A program made the position numbers and the translations under genes. The notes below the pieces were generated by a model. It ran no database searches. It was not told where the DNA came from and was given only the letters and a program-made list of their open reading frames with translations. Shown in pieces: positions 46,441-59,194 of a stretch of 64,000 bases of DNA; positions within the stretch are counted from its first letter, which is position 1; every line of letters starts with the position of its first letter. This stretch comes from Bimastos eiseni (lineage: Eukaryota > Annelida > Clitellata > Crassiclitellata > Lumbricidae): positions 25,902,090-25,966,089 of the forward strand of contig OY365810.1 of the NCBI GenBank assembly GCA_959347315.1, written 5' to 3'.

Positions 46441-46584
46441 TATCCTCTACAAAAGTGAAGAGCATCAAACGGAAAATTCATTGGTCAATAATTGTAGGCA
46501 CATCGGTGCACTAAGAACGCGTCATAAACGACAGCATAGATCACAGACCCCGTTGCCCCGTCTACCGGTGGCGCTAGATAAAGA

Positions 46585-46624
46585 TAGATTACAGGAAACG
46601 GATACGGAAATAATCCAATGCGTT
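46585..46624 (+). repeat. 40-bp dispersed repeat C, 'A' version
   Basis: TAGATTACAGGAAACGGATA followed by CGGAAATAATCCAATGCGTT. It differs from 52939-52978 at four positions, with A here and G there each time. Confidence 0.8.
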
Positions 46625-47231
46625 TAGGGGCAAAACACATCAATGTCACGTCTAAGTTCATCTATAATCAGATCAGGCGAAATAAAACAGCTTTCAAGTT
46701 AGATAAAACAATGTTCGTCTCGTAATAAAGACGGCATCTGTGTAGAATCTGTGCATTGAACAGATGTCTGGCTTAGTGTAATTTATTTAAGGTATTACTT
46801 CTATTACGCCGTTTGCTATGACGTCCGAGATATCATCAGTTGGTGATCTCTTGAAGCAAACTCGAAATATTAACCATTATAATATTGGAGAATCAGGTAA
46901 GAGAATTTCAAATAACAGGTCAAGGGTTATCGTTTTAAACAATCAAATGACTGTTGTTGATTGTTGAACTCACGCATTGCGAGACTCTAGTTGTTATTAG
47001 TTGGCGACCCTTCCTTCGTTCTCGACCATAATTATTACGGCGCTATGCAAATCGTCTTATTATTATCATTATTATCATTGGTGGCATTGTTACTGTTATC
47101 ATCATCATTATTAATGTTAGGCCTAGTAAACTAAATGACTGACTGGTTGATGCCTCTGTGATATCATGAACTTGTAAGTTGCTGCGCTTTGACAGCGATA
47201 TTTCTTTTGAATTAACGAAAATACATTATTG

Positions 47232-47660
<429 letters not shown>

Positions 47661-49859
47661 CGTCGCCGTAGTCGTCTTCATCATTATTATGATTGTTAAA
47701 TAAGACGAGGGAAATAAAAGTCAGGATATTCACTGTACGGTTGATACGGAATTGAAAGAGCCGAGTCTTAAGTCAGGCACCTAAATGACATATGAAAGTT
47801 AACAGAGCGAACATAATTAGGCAGCGATTTTCAAAGCCTCTCACCAGCGACTGAAAACGCACGAGAACACAATACGGTTCAGGGCACTTCAAGAGTCGCT
47901 GCATTCACCGATCGAGGGTAATAATTATGTGTTTGAATGGCGTGCAAGGGGTCCAGATCATCAATCGCTTAATCGCTACATTTTATGTAGATTATTTCGC
48001 GGAAACAAATTAAGTATTATTCAGATATATTATTTAGTAGTTGACTATTAATGGATTACACTGAACTCCGATATCGTATGAACTGTAGAGAACAGCTGCC
48101 AGATTTCAATTCAAGATTTGAATTTTATGCAGAATACATTTTAATTATGCAAGAGATCGGCAATTTACTTGAATAATTTTTAGAATTCGAACGTTTCCGC
48201 TTGAAACGTCTCACTAAACATGCCTTCATTTAATCGGTTCCTATTAAGTATTGGGCCTACTAAGAATAGACGTCTTCAGCAATTTGATAGGTCGCAGAAG
48301 CAATAATTATCATTCAGCCACATTCACGCATCAACTCATAAAAGCTGCACAATAATGTTCAGTTTTGACCAGCGAGCTCAGAAGACAGATGCCCATGTAC
48401 CAGTGGACATAATTTATACTGCTGTTAACTGTCAAAGCATGAGTCCATTTGAGCAGCTTTGTTGTCTAAATATTCTTGTGTTCAATTATAATTTTATAAT
48501 GATGTCATGCGGTGAAACTTCTCATGTCGCTTTAAGATAAAGTACTGTACGTAGATTATTTTTTGCAAACGACTGATATCCGTGAATATTTGCTATAACA
48601 AGGTTTTCGAAAGCCAAGAGCAAGGTACCAACTTATTCACGAACGCTGCATCAAGGCATAGAGGATGCTAGCGTCATATGCGAATGAGTTAATGCTTTCA
48701 TTAAGTCATAGTCTAATACAGATTCGCGATTTAGGTCGGTACATAGTGATATAATAAGATTCACTTTGCGATTTCTTAACATCTCTAGAGATTATAAAAT
48801 ATAAAGTTTTAACCGAATAATTCGAAATGCTCGTCCAATACAGTGCAGTGTCTAATTCAGGTAACATTTTTACGACTTTGCGAAATATTTTCTTGCACAT
48901 CATAGGCCTGTGATATAATAAGTTCTCTTTATAAGGACTCAGTGGCATGAGATGATTGCCGAACTTAGAAATTCCTAAGACACGTACACTTTCTAAATGC
49001 GCAACGTCACAGCATTTATCTTCTACACCTCTGAATGGAAAGAACTGTGTGCCAAAGGCGCTGACGTAGAAAAACTTATATCTTCATGCTTTAATTTCAA
49101 TAATAGCAGCGGTTTTCCGTTACGAGGTCATTTTTCCGGATGAATTCCTAATCCGAGGCAAAAAAATTCTTTGCCAGAAAGTAATTTCGTGTCGTTCGCT
49201 GACTTGCTTTGAATCTTGATCCAGCGACCAACGATTCTGAGCAGACCTGGCTATAATGGAGCTCAATTCTGAAGCATTTGGGAGTTTTGTGACCAAGTAA
49301 TCCAGACCCTAATGCCTGCAAAGTGTGAAGACGAAAAAAGAAAAAAATGGTGTGTTTCGAAGATGTCCTTTGTAGTTTTTGTCACCCGAAAAATAAATGA
49401 AGAAAGTTTCTCTGTCGTATTGCATGGTTTGCCGAAACTGTGAAAACGAAAGAAAATTCTATCATCCAGGCAGCGGTTGCGGTGACTACTAATTTATGTA
49501 GTGTGAAATTCGATGCATTTGCGATTGGTCTTTTGATCACAGAACATCTGATGACAGAATGTGTGATCACACGTGTTATAAATGCTATAGCTAAAATTTG
49601 GCAAAAATTAAATAAGCATTGTCAAATATTATTTAATGCTACATGAAGAGAAATTGTGAAAGCGACAAAGTGCTGGATCTATACCGACACACGTTGCCGA
49701 TCACCAAGGGAGACCAAATAAAGGACCGTATGGCCCCGCTTGTCACCGTATAGTAAGAGGCGTATAGTACGTTGATTATTCTTGAAAGTCAGTATTATGA
49801 GAGCCGTTCAACGACAGATCAATAAATTAGTTTTCTAAGCATTTCAAAGTTTTTACGAA
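47661..49859. other. Intergenic, nothing recognised
   Basis: Unique-looking AT-rich sequence with only short open frames. Confidence 0.55.
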
Positions 49860-50466
49860 CTTAATTGCAGGGCTGTTAATATCGCGATAGAGTATCGCGG
49901 CATTTTGGTATCGGCGATCTTTATGCAGTATCGCAGCGTGTATCGCGATAGTTTTGTTTGGTCGGTATCGCGTGTGTATCGCGATACTTTTTTTAGCCTG
50001 TCGGCGATACGCGATACCAATACTTTTTTATCACCGTAATAAAAAAATTTAATATTTCTCTTACACTTGAAATCTCTGCGATCAAGAAATGGTGAGCACT
50101 AAATCATCGCACTCAGAAAATTGGCTATTGTTGCAATCTACGATATATGGTGTGAATTGTGAGCAAATTGGTTCCTCACAGAACTGCAGGAGCAGGCATA
50201 TACCTGTATAATTTCATGCCTGTTAGATTTCGTACATGCGGACTGCTAGGGTAGAACTAGTTTAAACCGGTTGCTAGAGGGGTTGGGGTCTAGGCTTATC
50301 CAGAGTAAGGAATGTGGACCGACTGGCCGGCTAAGGAGAACAGCCAGTGGCGGCTGACTGACCAGATGGGACTGCCTGGCTGGCTGGCTGGCTGACCACT
50401 GGGCCAGAGGCTTAGAGAGATGATTGGACAAAGGAGAAAGACAGGTGAGGGATACGAATGAGAGAG

Positions 50467-50548
<82 letters not shown>

Positions 50549-50567
50549 GTAGATAGATAGATAGATG

Positions 50568-50640
<73 letters not shown>
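50467..50640. repeat. (GATA)n microsatellite, about 174 bp
   Basis: Almost pure GATA with single substitutions near 50549 and 50567. It lies inside the 2.04-kb hAT. Three overlapping frames on the minus strand read through it as Tyr/Leu/Ser/Ile repeats and are not genes. Confidence 0.97.
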
Positions 50641-50641
<1 letters not shown>

Positions 50642-50984
50642 GAAAGAGAGAGCAGCAACGGACGAGAGATAGAAGAAGCGCGGCCGGTGCCAGAAAGAGA
50701 GGCGAGACACGGTGATACAGTCTAGAGTAGCAGAGATAGCTTAATCTCATAGAGTATAGTAAGACATTTTAGCAGACGGTCCACTTTGTATGACCTGAGG
50801 TAGACGATCGCCTCAAAGTCATTTGAAGTGGCCGTATATAGGCTCTCTGACTCTTATAATTATAGTATAGTTAGAATTGTGTGACATTGCTGAGATTGTG
50901 TTTGGTCATTTCAAAGGGATATATTAATATTATCAAATCGTTGCATTTGTAGTTATTTTGTACTTATTTAAAGGAAAAGATCTT

Positions 50985-51235
50985 ATCAAATGTGGCACCG
51001 CTCCAGCCGGGGTGCTCCCCCTATTGAGCCACCTGAAAATGGGCAGGGGCAAAAGCTCTCTAGGCTAGAACCTGGACTGACTAGCCATAAGTCCCCTCTT
51101 GACTATGGGGCGTGGATGCCTTCGGCCTCCTTTCATATGGACTCCTGCCTGCAGTCGACCCAAGATAGGCTAGACCCCGGAAATCTAGGTCAGGGTGGGA
51201 GTTCGTCACAGAATATAAGGAATCTATAATTGGGG
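50985..51235. other. GC-rich block of unknown origin inside the hAT element
   Basis: A sharp rise in G+C from TGTGGCACCGCTCCAGCCGG to about GGGAGTTCGTCACAG against AT-rich surroundings. There are no recognised ends, LTR or protein homology. The plus frame 50990-51229 is open but has no recognisable domain. It may be cargo or an old insertion. Confidence 0.4.
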
Positions 51236-51285
51236 AAATGATCGTATATAGTGTTTTCCCCTCTCCGCACATCATGAAGTAGTAG

Positions 51286-51535
51286 TAAAGTCAGCCCATA
51301 TTCCAAACGGAACGTTGGAGAGGTGCTCATCTCCTTTTCCTAGGCCCTTGAGCCGACAACGGACTAATCTTAAGGTCCTGGACACGGGGCCAGGGATATC
51401 GTAGGACTTGCCGTTTACTTCCCAGCTTATTGCTTGGTAACAGAGGCATGTGTTCGCAAACAGGGTCTTTGCGCGGAGTCGAACTCGCAATCGCATGCTA
51501 CGCGAGCAAGCGCATTACCGATAGGCCATCGTGTA
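51286..51535 (-). mobile_element. tRNA-derived SINE, nested in the hAT element
   Basis: In minus orientation a tRNA-like head begins CACGATGGCCTATCGGTAAT and has a box A (TGGCCTATCGG). About 40 bp later is a box B (GAGTTCGACTCC, 51475-51487), the spacing of an internal pol III promoter. A unique body of about 190 bp follows (GTGTCCAGGACCTTAAG..., GATGAGCACCTCTCCAACGT). This is classic SINE structure and not a working tRNA, because the anticodon arm is not properly paired. Confidence 0.72.
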
Positions 51536-51899
51536 GCACGCTTGAGTAGTACACATTTTTGAAAATAATAATTTTGATAATAATTGTAGTTATTCTGATT
51601 TTTTTCATGTAAAACATATTATTGTAATTATACAGATCTTTGACATGTGAAAATAATAATTGTAATTCTAGGCTACTGATTTTTCGTATGTAAAAATAAT
51701 AGTGCAAGTATACTTCTTTTTCTTTAGTACATGTTATGTGTGAATAAACACGAAATTTGCTCGCCAAAAAGTATTGGTGAAAGTATTGGTATTGGTATTG
51801 CAATACTTTTAAGAAAAAATATTGGTATTGGTGTTGCAATACTTTTTGGATGAAGTATTGGTATTGGTATAGCAATACTTTTTTCCAGTATTGTTAACA

Positions 51900-51970
51900 G
51901 TCCTGCTCAATTGCTCTTAACTATTCAAAAGATCGGAGGTTACAGGTTAGAATCCTTCTAGTTCATGCTC
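51900..51970 (+). other. tRNA-like sequence, degenerate
   Basis: Just right of the 2.04-kb hAT, GCTCAATTGCTCTTAACTAT, then GATCGGAGGTTACAGGTTAG and AATCC mimic a tRNA from the D-arm to the T-arm. Stems are imperfect and no acceptor pairing is visible. Probably an old SINE head into which the hAT inserted. Confidence 0.3.
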
Positions 51971-52295
51971 ATTAACAGTCTAAGCACCTTAATGCAGTCG
52001 CAATAGTCAAATTGAGAAAAGAATTAATATAGGCAAATTTAATAACTGACCCATTACTGACATTAAAGGAACCGAGCATTAACGAAATCTTTGCCTTTGT
52101 CTCGGTAAATCGCTATTGCTCGGTTCCAATACTGTCGGTATACACTAGGGAGTATATGACTATATGTATTCATGTCTGTAAGCATGTAAAGATGTATAAT
52201 ATATGCGTATGCAAAGACAAATGGTTGCATATAAGGAGCCAGCGTCTTTGAGAGGTTCCTATAAGGCGCTATTATAAATAGCCAGATACATGCAT

Positions 52296-52362
52296 TATGC
52301 ATACATACATACATACATACATACATACATACATACATACATAAATACATACATACATACAA
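52296..52362. repeat. (CATA)n microsatellite
   Basis: CATACATA with one AATA variant. Confidence 0.95.
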
Positions 52363-52627
52363 TAACACACCGTATTTAATCTGACAAAGGCGAAGATTAG
52401 TGTGGTCAGAACACTCATGAGCATAAACTGTCTGGTGTCAGAACACATCAAGCGCATCCGCTTATCATTAAACGAAGTTCAGTTGACTTCATGATCGTGA
52501 AATGATGCAAAAATGACTCTGTTATTATTATTAATTCGCGAGGTGACGCTGAAATCGCATCACTTGCTTTAGCGTATATCATCCAGTGCTTCCTCACCGT
52601 CTGCTATGGATGCGTTGTTAAATAAAC

Positions 52628-52629
52628 CT

Positions 52630-52674
<45 letters not shown>
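52628..52674. repeat. (CA)n microsatellite
   Basis: Over 20 CA units. Confidence 0.97.
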
Positions 52675-52675
<1 letters not shown>

Positions 52676-52938
52676 TGTCTGTTCACCCTATTTCGAATGT
52701 CTGTTTAAATATCTGCTTGCCTGTCTGAATGTCTGTGTTGTCAACGTCGCTTAGGTATTGACAAAATGACAAAATGACAACACTTTAGAAGTTCACTGCG
52801 TCTCAGGTGTTGATACTGGCGCAATACCAATCGCCGAGTATACCCAAGATGACAAAATAACGTGAGCGTGACGCTAAATTGATGACATCAAACTTTATGA
52901 TGAGAATAAATGTTGAATTATAGAATCTCGGAGACAGT

Positions 52939-52978
52939 TAGATTGCAGGGAACGGATGCGGAAATAATCCAGTGCGTT
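52939..52978 (+). repeat. 40-bp dispersed repeat C, 'G' version
   Basis: TAGATTGCAGGGAACGGATG followed by CGGAAATAATCCAGTGCGTT. The immediate flanks differ from those of the copy at 46585. Confidence 0.8.
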
Positions 52979-53320
52979 ACTGTTTACTGTCTGTTATTCT
53001 TTCTATTGCTGATCTGTTTATTTCAACATGAAGTAGGTCTATACAGCATGATTATGTTCAGCAGTTTTGGTGATGAGGCATCTGCTGTAAAAGTCTAGAA
53101 ACGACAACATACCAGAGGTATGTTGTATTTAAGGGACCACCTCATGTTGCGCGTCTCCCAATGACAATATCGAAATTTCAACAGAGCCCACTGAAGGGAA
53201 GTCGTAGGAACCAGCTAAATCGCTTAAACAAAATAAATAGATCGACAGGGGGTAAGATTAAGAGAGTCAGGCAAGTAGTCTGATCGACAGCTAAGGTGGA
53301 TGGAGTTTAGAGCCAAAACG

Positions 53321-53408
53321 AGAGGGAGGGGAGGGAAGAGGAGCAGGAGCAGCAAGAGGAGGAATAGGAGAGGAGTAGGAGAAGGAGGAGGAGGAGGAGG
53401 AGAAGAGT
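53321..53408. repeat. AGG/GAG purine tract
   Basis: Degenerate then pure GGA triplets. The minus frame is Pro/Leu-rich. Confidence 0.9.
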
Positions 53409-53409
53409 G

Positions 53410-54570
53410 ACGCATGATAGGATTTCTTTAAAAGATTGTCTTCAGTTTTTACCGATTGACCTTGGGGAGATAGCTAGAGGGGATGATTTGGTGAGTTTAT
53501 AGGTTATGAACCCCTAGGTCCCCTACTAATAAAACTCGACTCCTCAGATCCTTGTGTCCCACTGTCGCCATTTCTTTTATTTGACATTAATGCTGGCATT
53601 CATACCATTGTTATTATTTATACGTATTTATGGGTTGTGCGAACATGTTGGTGTTATAATCTATCATTGATATCATCTTAGTTGTCATAATAAATAGATT
53701 TTGGTCTTATAATATCGTTTTTGCTGAAATACTTCTCTCTGTTGAGATCACGCTTTGGTACGCTTATGATAATAGCACGTATTCCTAAAACTCAGCGATG
53801 AAAGCTTACCAATGTAAACGATCTCGAACTGGAAATCGGAGCCTAACCTACATGTACGTTTGTACACTAATAAATGCATAAGTTATAATAATGATATGTG
53901 TTCAAGTACAGAAAAACAAACGCCTATTGTCGGTTGACATATAGCCTGCAACGAACATAAAATTGTGTTATTCAAAACAGTCAAAATAACAATTAGTTGA
54001 TTATCAATGACAATGCCCACTTATTTCTATGCTCACTAAAATTAACTGAAAACCTGCCAATATCAGATTAGAAGTATTATTCTGATGGTGTAATCTTTTC
54101 TGCCTTTCCAAGGATAGCATGCAGGAAAGGATGGCGTGGATGTTTGTCAAGAAGAGTTGACGTCAAACATTTGACTTCAATAATCGTTCGTGTATCAAAC
54201 TGTCGCGAGTTCGATTCACCTCCTCTAAACTTTCGGTATTACAGGAGGCGGTTCAGCAGATTTCCCGAGTTCGACAGTCCGGTGAGTAATTATGGCTTTT
54301 GGGCGCAATGTTGAGAGCAATTATCAATGTTGGCGACGCAGTTTAGTTTCAACGAGCAGATTGACACGCGTTATACGAACTTCGAATTTATTCCAAAAGA
54401 TCAATAGAATTATCACCAAACTCCAAATCAACTCAAATCGCCTTGCGGAACTAAATCAACAGCACAACTCAGCTCGACTGTTCATCCGAACCTGACTGTC
54501 TAAAGAGATTGACTCTCACTGTGACTAACTTAAAACAACACTCGGAAGAAAAGACCTCAGTTCCGCAAGG
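53410..54570. other. Intergenic, nothing firm
   Basis: GAGTTCGATTCACC at 54208 is a good pol III box B, but no box A stands at the right distance. Confidence 0.45.
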
Positions 54571-54574
54571 CGAT

Positions 54575-55360
54575 ATCGCCACAGTTTACTTGTTTGATCA
54601 CAGGAACAAGGATCTAGGCACAGTCTTTTAGGAGAGAGGTGGGGATAGGATCAAGTTTGCATTGCTTGTTGGGAAGGAAATTTAGGAGGAGTAGTACTTC
54701 TGTTTCGGTGGCAGGAGAGAGAATTTGGAGTGATGGCTAATGGGAAGGGGAGTAGGGTTGGAAGAAAGCAGTGTAAAAGTACTGTAGGAGTTGGAGGCTA
54801 CAAGAGATTGTAGTGTGAAACGAAAAAAAGAGATTTTGTCTGAGAAGAATGAGCGGAAGGTGTCAGCGATAGAGGGGGAGGAGATGAAGATTTATGATAA
54901 AGAAGAAAATTTGACAGCTTTCCAGAGGTGTCTAGGGTTGGAGGAACTGGAGTGGATTAGTGAGGAGTAGTATTTTATCTTGGCTGCAGCTATAAGATTA
55001 TGATATCTGTGTGTGGCTGATTTGAGGGTAGGCAGTGCTTTTGCTGTAGATGTTGAGTCTGTGGCGCGCTTATAGGTGTGCTCAAGGCACCTGCTGAAGG
55101 TTTTGAAAGCTTGGAGATATGATGTGAACCAAGGTTTAGACGTGCGACAGCTGTATGTGAAAATGAGTGGTGCATGGGTGTCAAGGAAGTTGTCTAGAGT
55201 AGATGGATTGTTGAGGACAAGTTGGGAGTTAAGAATTTCTTTAATGAAGTCAATGCGGACAATGGATCCAATGCGACGGAATGATCGAGTGAGTGGAGGT
55301 AGGGGTCGAGGAAAAGGTTTGATTTCAAGGTCAGACTTTGAAGTCTAAGTGAACAATGCC
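54575..55360 (-). pseudogene. LINE (L2-like) fragment between endonuclease and RT
   Basis: On the minus strand from about 55290 downward the frames give RIDFIKEILNSQLVLNNP, DTHAPLIFTYSCRTSKPWFT, KIKYYSSLIHSSSSNPRHLW, SIADTFRSFFSDKIS and finally a DPIPTSLLKDCA-like stretch near 54620. This order (DKHAPL..., SNPRKLW..., FFSDKI..., DPIPTWLLKEC) is diagnostic of the linker and start of the RT in L2-type LINEs. Several in-frame stops and shifts. The RT core itself is missing at the 54575 side. Confidence 0.82.
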
Positions 55361-57198
55361 GATAATTATTAGTAATTGCATATGAATTATAATAGAACGA
55401 TCTATTTAATTGACTGTGAGAAGGCAACGACCACCTCACTCGTCTAATTTCTGAGTGGAATAAAGCCAATCTACCTGCCTGGGAAATATAACTCCTAGCT
55501 TGCAGTATTTAGTTAGAATGATCAGACAGAGAGACAGCATAGACTCAAGACAGATATAAAAGTGAGACTTGAAACCGTGTTGATTTTTTTGAATGACCAA
55601 AACTTTCAAAACTCGTGACACTTTGTCCCTTTGTGAGTTTTTTCACCCGTGAATACGCCTATTGCATCATTATGGAAAGATAATTCGGGCGCTCGACATT
55701 ACATCTTGAAAATTCATATTTTGTAAACCAAAGTGCCTTCTCTCTCTAGACGACTGAATGTCAGCTTATTTACAAACAACTAGTAACACACAAACACAAA
55801 ACGACACAGAGCCACAGTGCAACCGTAACATTCATCCAATCCATCCCATCTCCCCTCACGTTGGAATCCCCGGGTAACCAATCCACATCAATCAAGCAGT
55901 GCAGGCACCTATGGAAACAGAATAAAACAACGACGTTACGACAGAGATAGAGGCATGAAAGAAAAGAATTATAACCAAGAAGTCTCCTTCATGTTGGTCA
56001 AAGAGATCAGAAAGTTGTATGTTGTTGAATCAAGACAGCGGTCTGCATGTGGAGACCAGACATGGAGGTACCAGGCATTGCATTTTGTCGCATGACCCAG
56101 ACTTTTGTCTATGAACAATCTTCAACTTGACATTGTGTGCTGCTGCATAGAGCTTCACACGGTAAAACCTTAAAACATAGCTCAATATGCATTGAAATAT
56201 CTATAGATGAGTTAGATAATTGTGCGTGCAGTCTTTTGTGAGGCAGCCGACTTAAAAGACGCTATATTAAATGACATCCCAGCAGCATTGACTGGAATGT
56301 GATGCTTAGGTAAAACCTACCTGAATAGTGTTTTCAGCCATAGTCAGACCGGGAGCGCCTCTGAGTAGATACCTTGAAGGGGCGCTATAATAAATTCACA
56401 TTGATTGATTGATTGAGAGTGACCATTATTTTTCTAAAGGCTGGACACTCATGAGAACCATGTGGAAAGGGAAACACAGAACTTCGAGAAATCAGACAAC
56501 TGCCGACGAGATTAATAGTGCAATATTACGTAGAATATATATTTCTAAAGAGACGCGAAGAGATTTGTATCAGTTTATAATTATTCGTAATAGTTAACTT
56601 ATTAGTTAATTGTTATCACACCAGTGTCTAATGGACGAGGGATCAGCCGATAACGTAGGCCTATGCGTGGGCTGCCGCTATAGAGGTTAAGCATTGCCAT
56701 TAATTTTGTTGCGGGTGTTGGGAACAAAATGTTCATTTCATTTATAAAGTCGACTTGCAGCCTAGCAGGAGAGACACGTATTGAAAAATGTATTTAGCAC
56801 TTCCGAACTGAAGAATTGGAGAATCGAATTTCGACAAAAGAGCAATGCCGTTTGAAGACACTATTGACCGACATTCGTTTCATCGTCAGTTTTTGTCACG
56901 AAATGTAATTTCTAAGTTCGGACATATAATCATCGAAAATGTCGGTCAAATAGCAGAACTGAGAGAATCGACCTATAGGCTACATATGGGAACTGCAGGC
57001 CTGTTGAAAACGCTAATCGAAAAAAATAGGTGGTGGTCGACACGAAATTGTCATCTATAGGGGGCCTAACAGAGAATATGACTGGTAATTTCTAAGAAAA
57101 TTTCTATTGCATATGCACTTCGCAGGAACTGCGTCTGTTGAAGATAGATCGATCTATGTGGACTCTAATCGAATTGTCGGTACAAAATGGTCGTGGGC
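55361..57198. other. Intergenic between LINE fragment and hAT element
   Basis: Holds the L2-like tail at 56351-56417. Short frames at 56409-56597 and 56845-57060 show no hAT domain, and they lie outside the hAT ends. Confidence 0.5.
56351..56417 (+). mobile_element. L2-like retroelement 3' tail with TTGA repeats
   Basis: GGGAGCGCCTCTGAGTAGAT, ACCTTGAAGGGGCGCTATAA, then ATTGATTGATTGATTGA. Close to the copy at 9213. Confidence 0.68.
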
Positions 57199-57206
57199 CT
57201 CTTGAA

Positions 57207-59194
57207 CAGTTGCGGCTCCACAGTGAGACCAGAGGGACCATGACCCCCCAAGTGAGCTTGTGCCCCCCCAACTGGCCTCCTAGATTTTTCCAAATGTGCT
57301 GTGAAAATATGGATAAGGTACAATGCATGATGAAATTCAGAATTTTTCTGGGCATTCTCAAAGGCGCGAAGTACTAACTTGCATGATGAAATCCGAAATT
57401 ATTTTTTCTGAATATTCTCATGGGATAACTTACTTACTTGATTAAAATTTTTAGTGATAGATATGGTCAGGGATCAGGTAATTGAAGAGGTCAAGGAATC
57501 TATATAGTTTTCAATCTTTGTTGATGGGGCAACGGATATTAGTCGCACGAAGAGCTATTGTTTGTAATACGATTTTTTCAAACAAGAAAATGAATGAATA
57601 TTTTCTAGATTTCAAATCAGCAATCGGATTAGATGCAAAGAAATTGTCATGGCTTATTTTAGATGCTCTTAAGTCATTTGGGGCAAACATAGGCTCAGGT
57701 TTAGTTGGTCACGGTTATGATGGTGCAAGTGTAATGAGCAGTGTTAATAAGAGTGTCCAGCAGTTGGAAAGCAGTTGGAGGGCACTGGCCATTTATTTCC
57801 ATTGCCACGCACTTTAATTGAATTTAATTTCAGTTAATGAATCTAGCTTCCAGAAGCTAGAGATTTTTTGCATTATTCATCATTGAAAGGTTATACGCTT
57901 CAAGTTCTCTTGTGCACAAGAAATGGGTTGAAGCACATTGTGAGTCACAGCCTAGGGATCTGGTAAGACAATTCCAGCAGATCAGTGATACAAGATGGGG
58001 CTTTCCGTATTGTTGCTTGCCGTAGCATCACACATCAGTGATCAGTTAGATTCATTGGTGTAATATGCTAGAGAATGTTGATGAGGCTAAATATTGAAAG
58101 AGCAGTTGAAAGATTGAAGCTAGATGCTTGTTATTATTGCCAGACATTATGTATGTACATACTGTATCAATTCAACTCAAATTTTCAAGTGTTGACTTAT
58201 CTGCAGCTGCTCAGGCATAAAACGGCCTCTTTCAAAGAAAATAGAGATGAAACAGGGGTATTTGTAGAGGCAGAAGAGTAAAGTAAGAATTGTTAAATTG
58301 ACCCAGTATTGACTATGCAACGTGTTCGCTTAATGCCTATCCGGATTTTGTATAGCTTGGCAGTTGATGAAACTGTGGGACAACGTTCTCAAGTGAACAC
58401 ACAAGCCAAATTTAGGCAGCACATTTCTGAACTAGATAGACGATTCTCTGACCATTCACTTATTGCTATAACAGGCATTTACGCCACAACACATGTCTTT
58501 CTTGAAATGATTATAATGATAACGTTGTGTCTTTTGCACTTTTGTATGACAGTAATGTTGAAGACCTCAACCATGAAATTCCCCAAGTTGGGCGCCTACT
58601 AATGCATTCAAGTTTATTCGCAATTAATATGACCACAACGATAGTCCTGGCTTCTTTTCTGGAACCATAGGCTTGCAAACTTGCTTTTCATGAAATATAC
58701 AGGATGTCGAGCATAGCCATTGTTTTACCAATAACATTAAGAGTATGTCGGAAAAGGTTTTCTGCACTGAAACTAATTAAAACATATCTAGATATCTAAA
58801 AAGCACTATGTCTGATAATCGGCAAAGTAGTCTGACAATTTTGTCGATTGAATCTGTTCGTGAAGAGTCCATTACCACAGGTGCCTTTGTGGATCAGTTT
58901 GACTCTTGATATGACAATCGTAAACTTGCTTTTCATTAAGTGCATGTAATGTACATAGTTAATGCTTTGCTTTTAAATAAAGTCATTCTATTTAAAAATA
59001 TTTAGTTTATTGATGTGAAGAATTCATGTTGCTCTATAATGCATATACATTATACATGTATCTGGTCGAACTCACTCAGTGTGGAGCTATACCTAGTACG
59101 CTCAGTTTCGACAAATTCGGGTATACAATTGGCACCCTACCGGGACCTCGGCCCCCCTTTGCCCCCCTGATGGAAAAACCTAGAGCCGCCACTG
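57207..59194 (+). mobile_element. hAT transposon with decayed transposase, about 2.0 kb
   Basis: The left end is CAGTTGCGGCTCCACAGTGA. The reverse complement of the right end is CAGTGGCGGCTCTAGGTTTT. Flanks CTCTTGAA (57199-57206) and CTATCGAA (59195-59202) agree at 6 of 8 bases. Both subterminal zones have long C runs (CCCCCCAAGT; CCCCCCTTTGCCCCCC). The interior encodes a hAT transposase in broken frames (57460-58909). The region between the left end and the first transposase motif is only about 250 bp, so the N-terminal zinc-finger part appears deleted. Confidence 0.82.
57460..58909 (+). pseudogene. Degenerate hAT transposase (DUF4371/ZMYM1-like)
   Basis: Conserved hAT landmarks occur in order but in shifting frames. 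FSIFVDGATDISRTK (near 57510-57560) follows an in-frame TAG. LVGHGYDGASVMSS and YFHCHAL occur in the 57590-57817 frame, then a TAA. SSLVHKKWVEAHCE and QISDTRWGFPYC lie near 57900-58010. RSQVNTQAKFRQHI and ELDRRFSDHSL lie in 58380-58450. The C-terminal dimerisation segment VCRKRFSALKLIKTYL lies near 58740-58790, then LTILSIESVREESI and FVDQFDS, ending in TGA at 58907-58909. At least two internal stops and several frameshifts make it dead. An AATAAA at 58976-58981 may be its old poly(A) signal. Family placement rests on motif order known from ZMYM1-like hAT proteins. Confidence 0.82.

Larger units (their letters stand above)
49868..51905. mobile_element. 2.04-kb non-autonomous hAT element with nested repeats
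   Basis: The left end is CAGGGCTGTTAATATCGCGA. The reverse complement of the right end is CAGGACTGTTAACAATACTG. Flanks CTTAATTG (49860-49867) and CTCAATTG (51906-51913) agree at 7 of 8 bases, a hAT-type duplication. The left subterminal zone repeats TATCGCGATA about seven times (to about 50030). The right zone repeats AATACCAATACTTTT-like words (51780-51890). No transposase is recognisable. It carries a GATA microsatellite (50467-50640), a GC-rich block of unknown origin (50985-51235) and a minus-strand SINE (51286-51535). Confidence 0.75.

Noticed and set aside
46085..46627. 180-codon plus-strand open frame, Tyr/Ile-rich
   Set aside because: It is the translation of an AT-rich tandem repeat, with no start context, domain or amino-acid variety outside the last 40 codons.
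50246..50750. Three overlapping minus-strand frames of 112-154 codons
   Set aside because: All read through the GATA microsatellite as Ser-Ile-Tyr-Leu repeats.
50985..51235. Solo LTR beginning TGTGGCACCG
   Set aside because: No matching CA end, target duplication or second LTR could be found.
51475..51535. Functional tRNA gene on the minus strand
   Set aside because: Box A and box B are good, but cloverleaf stems do not pair and a long SINE body follows directly.
54195..54222. tRNA or SINE promoter
   Set aside because: A good box B (GAGTTCGATTCACC) but no box A within 30-60 bp upstream.
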